Assembly (NCBI GenBank): GCA_029856425.1
Contig: JAHQWZ010000027.1
Coordinates: 1-12,858, forward strand
DNA length: 12,858 nt
Direction: 5' to 3'
DNA from: Candidatus Thorarchaeota archaeon
Lineage (GTDB): Archaea; Asgardarchaeota; Thorarchaeia; Thorarchaeales; Thorarchaeaceae
In this document: one piece after another, positions 7,102-12,858 of the stretch
Numbering within the stretch: the stretch's first letter is position 1
Layout of the letters: each line of letters opens with the position of its first letter
Notes under the pieces: model-generated
The model's input: only the letters and a program-made list of their open reading frames with translations
The model's database searches: none
Told to the model about the DNA's origin: nothing
Program-made: the position numbers and the translations under genes

Positions 7102-7448
7102 TGAAAGAAACAGCTGATATCAAGCGTGTGGAAGCGATGGCTGATGCATTCGCTGATGAAAGATTGCGTTGGCTCATTGGAAAGGGTGACGTGCTGGTCC
7201 GTAATGACGAACTGACGCAAGAGAAATTCAAGAACCTAATCGAGAAGACTATCCATGAAGAGTATACAAGGAACTACATATTGAAGCAGTTGGCTGATGG
7301 ACCGAAGACTGTGGGGGAGATTGCAAAAGCAACCAATTTGGAGTCCCATCATGTACTCTGGAACCTTCTTGCGATGATGAAATGGAATAAAGTGGAAATT
7401 GCCGGTGAGCACAAACACGAATACATCTATGCAATCAAGGAGTTCTAG
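7098..7448 (+). CDS. Small winged-helix protein at the end of the hdr operon
   Basis: This 116-residue cytoplasmic protein has a helical N-terminal half (1-55) and a helix-turn-helix with wing in the C-terminal half. TRNYILKQLADGP (57-69) is the first helix region, TVGEIAKATNLESHHVLWNLLAMMKWNKVEI (71-101) contains the two helices, and EHKHEYIYAI (104-113) is the wing strand. It has no cysteines, so it does not carry an iron-sulfur cluster or a thiol switch. It is the sixth gene of the operon, overlapping the short HdrA-like gene by ATGA. It may regulate the operon, or it may be a structural partner of the Hdr complex that kept the fold for protein contact. I do not recognise a named family. 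Confidence 0.85.
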   Translation: MMKETADIKRVEAMADAFADERLRWLIGKGDVLVRNDELTQEKFKNLIEKTIHEEYTRNYILKQLADGPKTVGEIAKATNLESHHVLWNLLAMMKWNKVEIAGEHKHEYIYAIKEF

Positions 7449-7797
7449 TCAGTCTGCAGCTTCGTTCCTTGAAAGGGGAATCAATTGGTACAATATCATC
7501 CATGATGAGGAACTTATTATTCCGTACATACGCTGTTCAAATCCGAAAATGAATTCCAATCTATATGTCGAAAACGCACACAGAAAGCGAATGGATGATG
7601 TTTAATGAAAATCACTTAATGATGAATTGGCCAGATTTATATGTTGGAGAATCAAGCTCGATTCTATTAGGTTCAATAGGTTTCGCATAGATTCAGTGAT
7701 TGTCCACCATCCGGAGAAACTTTGACAACGAGTTCCGTCTGGTATCAGATGCGAAGGTCGATGCGGCAAATCCGGATTTCATTTCTCTTGGACCCAA
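7449..7797. other. Intergenic region upstream of the HdrA-GltD fusion gene
   Basis: There is no convincing gene. The frame running from inside the winged-helix gene to 7605 on the + strand has low-complexity content and no ribosome binding site. A TATA-like ATTTATATG lies at 7635-7643, and a 5-bp stem CTATT/AATAG lies at 7664-7679. The final 160 bases before the start codon look non-coding: the fusion's frame has a TGA at 7723-7725 and no start codon before 7798. Confidence 0.5.
7635..7643 (+). promoter_or_regulatory. Candidate TATA box for the fusion gene
   Basis: ATTTATATG is the best match to the archaeal TTTAWATA box in this gap, 155-160 bases before the start codon. The flanking BRE position is not A-rich. 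It suggests that the fusion gene is transcribed separately from the first operon. Confidence 0.3.
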
Positions 7798-10700
7798 ATG
7801 ACTAGTTCGGATGAGAGAGTCATGGTAGCCGATGATGTTAGGATAGGAGTTTGGGTTTGCCACTGCGGTTTGAACATTGCAGGTACAGTTGATGTTGAAG
7901 CTGTTCGAGACCATGTTAAGGTTCTGCCCGATGTTGCCTATTGCAGTGACCTCATGTTTACTTGTTCCTCCGATGGCCTGAATTCGATCAAAGAGGGCAT
8001 TGACGAAAATCGTATCAACCGCGTTATTGTTGCTTCATGCACACCGCGGACTCACGAACCAGTCTTTCGGAAGACGATCGAGGAAGCAGGTCTCAATAGA
8101 TTCCTTTTCGAAATGGTGAATATCAGAGAACATGTATCATGGTGCCATATGGATGAAAAGGAAAGAGCAACCGAGAAGGCAAAGCATCTGATTGAGATGG
8201 CGATTGCCCGTGCCCGCGAACTCGAAGCATTGGACATGGAATCTGTAGTCGTGATACCCAGGGTCGCTGTTGTCGGTGCAGGTGTGGCTGGAATCTCCGC
8301 TGCTTTAGACTTGGCCAATGCTGGTTATCCCGTTTCCATTATAGAACGTAGACCGACAATAGGTGGGCAAATGGCGTTGCTTGACAAAGTATTCCCTCAG
8401 AACGATTGTGCCATTTGCATTCTCGGTCCCATCATGGCGTCTGTTGAGCGACATCCAGAGATTGAACTTTTAGCATATAGTGAAGTCGAGGAGGTCGATG
8501 GCCATGTAGGCGACTTCAAGCTCAAGGTGCGAAAGAGGTCGAGCTATGTTAATCCGGACCTATGCAATGGTTGTGGTGAGTGCGATCCTGTCTGTCCTAC
8601 TAGTGTTCCAAATGAATATGAATACGGACTGGCTACTCGTAAGGCCATATACAGACCTTTTCCGCAGGCAGTTCCGAACACCTTCACTATTGACAAGAAA
8701 GGGATAGCTGCATGCCGAATTGCCTGTCCTGCTGGAGTCAATACGCATGCGTTCATCACATTGATCCAAAACAAGAACTATGAGAAAGCTCTTGAGATAT
8801 TCAGAGAGTCCAATCCTTTTCCAGGGTCTTTGGGTAGAGTATGCACAAGTCCTTGCGAAGAGCACTGCGAGCGAGCATCAGTAGATGCCCCCCTATCAAT
8901 TCGTAACCTACATCGTTTTCTAGCTGACAATGCGCGGACTCTGGGTGAGGAAGCCATAGCTCCAATAAAGCCTGCTAGTAAGAAGAAGGTGGCCATTGTA
9001 GGTGCAGGACCTGCAGGAATCGCATGCGCCAATGACCTAGCAAAACTGGGATATCCCGTCGTGATATTCGAGGCGAAATCCGAGAGCGGAGGGCTCCTAC
9101 GATATGGCATTCCAGAATACCGATTGCCTAGGGAAATACTACAAGAGGAAATCGCCAACGTGGAGGCTCTAGGAGTTGAGATAAGGAATGGCACACGGGT
9201 GGAGTCATTAAGCGAACTGAAGAAGGATGGATTCAAGGCCATATTCCTCGCTACTGGCGCATCAATGAGCAGCAAGCTCAGAGTTTCTGGTGAAGATGCA
9301 GTAGGTGTCCATCATGCACTTGAATTTCTAGATCAAATCAATAGCGGGAAGAGGGTCGCTCTGGGCAATAGCGTTGCTGTGATAGGTGGAGGCAATGCTG
9401 CGGTTGATGCTGCAAGAACAGCAAAGCGACTAGGAGTAGACCAAGTGACCATTGTCTACCGACGTTCAAGAGATGAGATGCCAGCAATACGGACCGAGAT
9501 AGAGGAAGCTGAAAAAGAGGGCATCAAATTAAAGATTCTATCGTCACCTGTACAGATACTCGAATCTGATGGAAGAGTCCAGGGCATCAGGTGTATGGAG
9601 ATGCGTCTGGGTGCACCTGATGCATCAGGGCGGCGACGACCAATACCTATTCCTGACTCGGAGTTTGATATGAAAGTCGACAATGTCATCATCGCAATTG
9701 GGCAACTTGTAGATCCTAAAGGTCCAGCGAAGGGACTTGATTTAACCGAATGGGGCACAATCGCTGCGGATAATATCACCTACCAGACATCAATGAAAGG
9801 CGTTTTTGCAGGAGGGGACGTCGTTTCAGGCCCAGCTACGGTAGTAGAAGCAATTGGTGCTGGAAAAGATGCCGCTATTTCCATTGACAGATATTTGTCA
9901 GGCCAAGAGCTCTCCGAAGGTCGTGAGGATACGCGCATTGCTGTATCTGAAGACGAGATTCCCAAGGAAGGGCTTCAACATATCCCTCGGGTAGCAATGC
10001 CTGCGCTCAGCACCGGAAAACGAAAGAGCAATTTCGCTGAAGTCGAACTTGGGTTCAGCGAGAAGAATGCCATTGCAGATGCTGAGAGATGTCTAAGCTG
10101 TGCAGTATGCTGCGAGTGTAAACTCTGTGTCGAAGCGTGCAAGTCAAAGGCCATTGACCATGATATGACTGACCAGATTGTCGAATTAGATGTGGGGACA
10201 ATAATTGTTTCTACTGGATCTCAGTCGTACGAACCTCTTGATACTAGAGAGTATGGTTATGGATTGCTGCCTCACATCATTACTAATGCACAGTTCGAAC
10301 GATTGACGAATGCCGCTGGCCCAACTAAAGGCAAGATAAAGAGACCCCAAGATGGCAAAACACCATCAAGTATCGCGTTTCTGCAATGCGTGGGTTCACG
10401 CGATGCAAGGTTTGATAGAGACTATTGCTGCTATATTGGCTGCGAGAACTCCTTGAAACAAGCTACTCAGATTAAGGAGAAATATCCTAGTACAGATGTT
10501 TCCATATACACAATGGACATACGAACTCACGGATTAGGATATGAAGAGCTCTATCAGAGAGCTAGGGAAATGGGCGTAAATATCGTAAAAGGCAGAGCCG
10601 CAGAGCTGGAGCATGAAATTGCCACTGACAAAATCAAGGTCTATGCAGAGGACCTCTATACAGGAATGAACATAGCTCTTACTTATGATATGGTTGTCTT

Positions 10701-11196
10701 AGCCACAGCACTGCACCCACAAAGTGATAATCCTGAGATGGCACGAAGGATGAAAATGAATACTGATCACTATGGATACTTCCTCTGCGCACATCCGAAG
10801 CTGCGTCCAGTGGAGTCATTCCAAGATGGTGTCTTTGTTGCTGGAGCATGTCTAGGCCCAATGGACATAGCAAAGGCTGTAGCAATGGGCGAGGCCGCTG
10901 CGGCCAAAGCCCAAGCATTGATGGGCCCAGGGCGTTTCTACATTGAACCAATATATGCTGAGATTGATACTGACAAATGCATCAAATGCGAGCTATGTGC
11001 CGATGTATGTCCCTATGGCGCTCCACGGCTTGAGGAGGATGTCATGCTCATCTCTCGGGAGCAGTGTCAAGGATGCGGGACTTGTAGTGCGGCCTGCCCG
11101 CAGAATGCTATCGATATGAAACACTACAGGACACGTCAGCTGATGCCCATGATTGCAGCTGCGGCCAATAACCTGCTTTATGGCATTGATTCCTAG
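7798..11196 (+). CDS. hdrA: HdrA with an inserted GltD/NfnB-type NAD(P)H oxidoreductase module
   Basis: This 1132-residue chimera starts and ends as HdrA: CHCG (21-24), ASCTPRTHE (79-87), FAD site GAGVAG (160-165), ferredoxin cysteines C256/259/262/266, flavin-domain cluster C864, C877, C878 and C882, and C-terminal ferredoxin C1061/1064/1067/1071 and C1090/1093/1096/1100. Between about 300 and 773 it carries a GltD-like module. This has a helical iron-sulfur domain (C306, C310, C349, C353, C357), a second FAD site GAGPAG (402-407) followed by GGLLRYGIPEYRLP (431-444), an NAD(P)H Rossmann motif GGGNAA (530-535) with YRRSR (554-558), and AGGD (671-674). The double Arg suggests NADPH. All motifs are intact and the frame is open throughout. 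It likely couples NAD(P)H, ferredoxin and HdrBC. ATG 7798 has no ribosome binding site; ATG 7822 aligns with the paralog's start and may be the true one. Confidence 0.93.
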   Translation: MTSSDERVMVADDVRIGVWVCHCGLNIAGTVDVEAVRDHVKVLPDVAYCSDLMFTCSSDGLNSIKEGIDENRINRVIVASCTPRTHEPVFRKTIEEAGLNRFLFEMVNIREHVSWCHMDEKERATEKAKHLIEMAIARARELEALDMESVVVIPRVAVVGAGVAGISAALDLANAGYPVSIIERRPTIGGQMALLDKVFPQNDCAICILGPIMASVERHPEIELLAYSEVEEVDGHVGDFKLKVRKRSSYVNPDLCNGCGECDPVCPTSVPNEYEYGLATRKAIYRPFPQAVPNTFTIDKKGIAACRIACPAGVNTHAFITLIQNKNYEKALEIFRESNPFPGSLGRVCTSPCEEHCERASVDAPLSIRNLHRFLADNARTLGEEAIAPIKPASKKKVAIVGAGPAGIACANDLAKLGYPVVIFEAKSESGGLLRYGIPEYRLPREILQEEIANVEALGVEIRNGTRVESLSELKKDGFKAIFLATGASMSSKLRVSGEDAVGVHHALEFLDQINSGKRVALGNSVAVIGGGNAAVDAARTAKRLGVDQVTIVYRRSRDEMPAIRTEIEEAEKEGIKLKILSSPVQILESDGRVQGIRCMEMRLGAPDASGRRRPIPIPDSEFDMKVDNVIIAIGQLVDPKGPAKGLDLTEWGTIAADNITYQTSMKGVFAGGDVVSGPATVVEAIGAGKDAAISIDRYLSGQELSEGREDTRIAVSEDEIPKEGLQHIPRVAMPALSTGKRKSNFAEVELGFSEKNAIADAERCLSCAVCCECKLCVEACKSKAIDHDMTDQIVELDVGTIIVSTGSQSYEPLDTREYGYGLLPHIITNAQFERLTNAAGPTKGKIKRPQDGKTPSSIAFLQCVGSRDARFDRDYCCYIGCENSLKQATQIKEKYPSTDVSIYTMDIRTHGLGYEELYQRAREMGVNIVKGRAAELEHEIATDKIKVYAEDLYTGMNIALTYDMVVLATALHPQSDNPEMARRMKMNTDHYGYFLCAHPKLRPVESFQDGVFVAGACLGPMDIAKAVAMGEAAAAKAQALMGPGRFYIEPIYAEIDTDKCIKCELCADVCPYGAPRLEEDVMLISREQCQGCGTCSAACPQNAIDMKHYRTRQLMPMIAAAANNLLYGIDS
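8695..10116 (+). other. Inserted GltD-like module within hdrA
   Basis: Aligned with the full-length HdrA in the same window, the flanks match up to FPQAVPNTFTID (288-299) and resume at CKLCVEAC (774-781). The insert replaces a segment of only about 11 residues (PEHCRMITQGK) between the two clusters of the internal ferredoxin. Its own C-terminal cysteines (C765, C768, C771, C772) take over the position of the lost first ligand of the second cluster. The net gain is about 463 residues. Confidence 0.85.
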
Positions 11197-11370
11197 CAAT
11201 TCTCCTCTCACGAATCTCAAATCTGAATGGGAAAACATGAGTTTGTGTGTTCAAAATCAGTGATTTCATGAATATTCAGCAGAATGACGATATCGAACAT
11301 TAAACATCATAAAATGTCCCTATTGGAAAATAAACATGAACGTCATAGATATGGCTCGAAGACACTAGAC

Positions 11371-11377
11371 ATATAAT
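11371..11377 (+). promoter_or_regulatory. Candidate TATA box for the second hdrC-hdrB set
   Basis: ATATAAT occurs 137 bases before the ATG at 11508, the same core seen upstream of the first hdrC. It would give a leader of about 110 bases. This is a motif-only call. Confidence 0.22.
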
Positions 11378-11428
11378 CAATTTCTCAGAGGACCGAACAT
11401 CCTGTAACTGGAATACCACTCCAAATTA

Positions 11429-11490
11429 CAGACAGGTAAAGCCGGAGCTGTTCCAATAACAAGGCGGAAAAACCTGACTTGTCCTGTCTG
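11429..11490 (+). repeat. 8-bp inverted repeat in the leader of the second hdrC
   Basis: CAGACAGG at 11429-11436 is the exact reverse complement of CCTGTCTG at 11483-11490, with 46 bases between. The right arm lies a few bases before the ribosome binding site (GAGGTC, 11494-11499). Folding could influence translation, but arms of this length also arise by chance. Confidence 0.25.
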
Positions 11491-11507
11491 AACGAGGTCG
11501 ACCAAAC

Positions 11508-11882
11508 ATGGGAGCTCAATCAGAGTCCGATAAGGGAATAAAAGTTGAACATACTCCTTCATCCAACTTCGCCAAAGAGGTTTCAGCTGAACCTGGTGGT
11601 GAGGGTATCAATAAGTGCATACAGTGCGGAATCTGTACTGCTTCATGCGCCGTTTCTTCTTTCTCAGAGAAGTACCGTCCACGTCAGTTGATACAAAAGA
11701 TCATCATTGGAAAGAGGGAGGAAGTGCTTCAGAGCGACTTGCCATGGCTCTGTATGACATGTAGAATGTGTGAAGAGAGATGTCAAGAGGATGTCAGTCC
11801 TGCTGATATCTTCCAAGCTGTGCGTCATATAGCCGCACGGGAAGGGCATGTACCGACTGTTTTCAAGAGCACAGTAGAATAA
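11508..11882 (+). CDS. hdrC: Heterodisulfide reductase subunit C (HdrC), second copy, cut short by an in-frame TAA
   Basis: As it stands this frame gives 124 residues. Both cluster motifs are present: C37/40/43/47, where the residue after the fourth Cys is Ala rather than the usual Pro, and C82/85/88/92. The first hdrC in this window is 185 residues, so the product lacks about a third. The same frame continues after TAA 11880-11882 for 50 more codons with family-like sequence and ends in a TGA that overlaps the next hdrB as ATGA. The break is therefore a single codon, not a frameshift. A shortened protein that keeps both clusters could still work; otherwise this is a pseudogene or a base error in the assembly. 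Start ATG 11508 has GAGGTC at 11494-11499. Its natural HdrA partner would be the fusion protein upstream. Confidence 0.85.
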   Translation: MGAQSESDKGIKVEHTPSSNFAKEVSAEPGGEGINKCIQCGICTASCAVSSFSEKYRPRQLIQKIIIGKREEVLQSDLPWLCMTCRMCEERCQEDVSPADIFQAVRHIAAREGHVPTVFKSTVE

Positions 11883-12035
11883 GCCCTCTCCGATGGTTGG
11901 TTATTGGGTGATGCTTACTCTGACTTCATTGAAGATGACAGAGATGATCTAGGACTTGACATTGACTTAGGCTGGGACAATGAATTCACTCGGAGATTGA
12001 AAGACAAGTACTTTCCAGGAGGTGTGGGAACATGA
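11883..12035 (+). pseudogene. hdrC: Detached 3' part of the second hdrC, in frame after the TAA
   Basis: These 50 codons plus TGA stay in the hdrC frame and read ALSDGWLLGDAYSDFIEDDR, then a DDLGLDIDLGWDNEF stretch and a basic end. The GWL-DAYSDFIEDDR-LGL pattern fits the C-terminal region of HdrC-like proteins as I know them. The TGA at 12033-12035 overlaps hdrB's ATG at 12032 exactly as in the first operon. There is no ATG or good ribosome binding site just after the TAA, so independent translation is unlikely. Confidence 0.7.
12017..12024 (+). promoter_or_regulatory. Ribosome binding site for the second hdrB
   Basis: AGGAGGTG ends seven bases before ATG 12032. It lies inside the detached hdrC tail, so hdrB can be initiated even if hdrC translation stops at 11882. 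Confidence 0.7.
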
Positions 12036-12858
12036 GTGACTATTTCGTATACACAGGATGCACTACACCTGTAAGACTTCCAGCTTATGAAGCCGCTACG
12101 ATGGCAATTCTAAAACATCTGGGAGTTGATGCACATCATATGAAGGATGTCAACTGCTGTGGCGCCCAGTATGTTGAATCACTCAGTCGAGAAGCATTCG
12201 CTGCAATGAGCGGAAGACTGCTTGCTATGGCCGAGAGGTTTGGAAAGGACATCATTGCGATTTGTGGCGCATGTTCAGGTTCATTGAAGCATGTCAAGCA
12301 TTGGCTTGACACAGAACCAGGTCTCAGAGCGAATGTGAATGAGCTTCTATCTGAAGAGGGATTGGAATATACTGGAAAAGTGGAGGTCAAACATATCCTT
12401 CAAGTCCTCCGCGATGATATTGGATATGATGCCATTCGAAGAGCAGTAACTCAGCCCTATAGTGGCATTAAGCTGGCCGCTCATTATGGATGCCACGTTA
12501 CAAGACCTCACGAAATAGTGCAGGTTGATGATCCCGAAGTGCCAACGGTAATTGATACAATTATAGAGGTATGTGGCGCGGAAGCAGTGGATTATGCTGG
12601 CAAAACTCGATGCTGCGGTGGCCCAATGCTGGCAATGGATGAAGAACTCGGAACCGCTATTGGTCGCGAAAAGGTCGAAAATATTAAGGAATCAGGAGCC
12701 AACGGAATCGTCACAGCCTGTGTGTTCTGCAATATTCAGCTTACCCAAGTTCAGTTTGGCGACGACATTGAAGCTAAGGACCGACTTCCAGTTCTTACCC
12801 TTCCGCAGTTCATGGGTGTAGCTTTGGGCATTGACGAACAAACCCTGGGGCTACCCCT
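12032..12858 (+). CDS. hdrB: Heterodisulfide reductase subunit B (HdrB), second copy, partial at the window edge
   Basis: The frame is open from ATG 12032 to the end of the window, giving 275 residues with no stop reached. Two CCG domains are visible with all ten expected cysteines: C10, C42-C43, C78 and C81; then C154, C194-C195, C230 and C233. GCHVTRPHE (153-161) and CCGGPM (194-199) match the family. By comparison with the 303-residue first copy, only about 20-30 residues are missing. It is clearly diverged from the first hdrB (for example TGCTTPVRLPAYE at its start instead of WGCLVPSRRSLLGYE), so this is an old paralog rather than a recent duplication. It should be the disulfide-reducing subunit of a second Hdr complex using the fused HdrA. 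The substrate is unknown. Confidence 0.93.
   Translation, partial: MSDYFVYTGCTTPVRLPAYEAATMAILKHLGVDAHHMKDVNCCGAQYVESLSREAFAAMSGRLLAMAERFGKDIIAICGACSGSLKHVKHWLDTEPGLRANVNELLSEEGLEYTGKVEVKHILQVLRDDIGYDAIRRAVTQPYSGIKLAAHYGCHVTRPHEIVQVDDPEVPTVIDTIIEVCGAEAVDYAGKTRCCGGPMLAMDEELGTAIGREKVENIKESGANGIVTACVFCNIQLTQVQFGDDIEAKDRLPVLTLPQFMGVALGIDEQTLGLP

Larger units (their letters stand above)
11197..11507. other. Intergenic region upstream of the second hdrC
   Basis: No gene is seen. The region is AT-rich from 11200 to 11400. It contains AAATCA-G-TGATTT at 11254-11266, the palindrome TGAATATTCA at 11269-11278, a TATA-like ATATAAT at 11371-11377, and an 8-bp inverted repeat CAGACAGG (11429-11436) / CCTGTCTG (11483-11490). 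None is strong enough to assign a function; a promoter for the second hdrCB set is the simplest reading. Confidence 0.45.

Noticed and set aside
7399..7605. 68-residue + strand frame overlapping the winged-helix gene's end
   Set aside because: It starts inside the winged-helix gene in another frame without a ribosome binding site, and has a Ser/Thr/Asn-rich start and no recognisable domain.
8778..9275. 165-residue open frame on the minus strand inside the fusion gene
   Set aside because: It is antisense to the GltD-like module, which is conserved in the + frame. The product is rich in Ser, Ala and Leu without motifs.
11269..11278. Palindrome TGAATATTCA as an operator
   Set aside because: A 10-bp palindrome is expected several times by chance in a window this size, and it is too far from the probable promoter to call.
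11880..11882. Recoded stop codon (selenocysteine or pyrrolysine) in the second hdrC
   Set aside because: Known recoding uses TGA or TAG; this is TAA. No special stem-loop is evident downstream, so mutation or sequence error is more likely.
1..12858. CRISPR arrays, insertion sequences, tRNA or rRNA genes
   Set aside because: No regularly spaced repeats, transposase-like frames, terminal inverted repeats or cloverleaf-like stretches were found in the intergenic regions by eye.

Overview
The window looks archaeal. It carries methanogen-type heterodisulfide reductase (Hdr) genes packed with ATGA or GTGA overlaps, Shine-Dalgarno sites of the AGGAGGTG type, and TATA-like boxes upstream of gene groups. 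An Asgard or other non-methanogen archaeal lineage would fit: there is no methanogenesis gene here, and a subunit carries a histone-H1-like tail. The sequence alone does not settle the lineage. All supported genes are on the + strand.

Layout. (1) 145-1272: a free-standing PLP-dependent aminotransferase with its own TATA-like box and a TTG start. (2) 1745-7448: a tightly coupled six-gene operon of hdrC, hdrB, full-length hdrA, mvhD with a long lysine-rich tail, a short HdrA-like core protein, and a winged-helix protein. (3) 7798-11196: a giant HdrA of 1132 residues in which a complete GltD/NfnB-type NAD(P)H:acceptor oxidoreductase module of about 460 residues is inserted into the second cluster of the internal ferredoxin domain. 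(4) 11508 to the window edge: a second hdrC, interrupted by an in-frame TAA, overlapping a second hdrB that runs off the end. Three intergenic stretches of 310-470 bases hold only weak promoter-like and hairpin signals.

How the genes may work together. HdrA is the flavin electron-bifurcating subunit, HdrC is a two-cluster relay, and HdrB carries two noncubane clusters that reduce a disulfide. MvhD normally passes electrons from a hydrogenase or formate dehydrogenase into HdrA. The first operon is therefore a complete HdrABC-MvhD with an extra HdrA-like flavoprotein. The second set (fused HdrA, HdrC, HdrB) has no MvhD or separate electron-input gene in view, and the built-in GltD module would supply NAD(P)H coupling instead. 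The inference is two parallel Hdr machines with different electron donors side by side. No hydrogenase large or small subunit, formate dehydrogenase or FlxABCD gene is visible here.

Most notable: the HdrA-GltD chimera, the in-frame stop in the second hdrC with 50 coding-like codons after it, a shifted cysteine in the flavin-domain cluster motif of both long HdrAs but not the short one, and the H1-like tail on MvhD.
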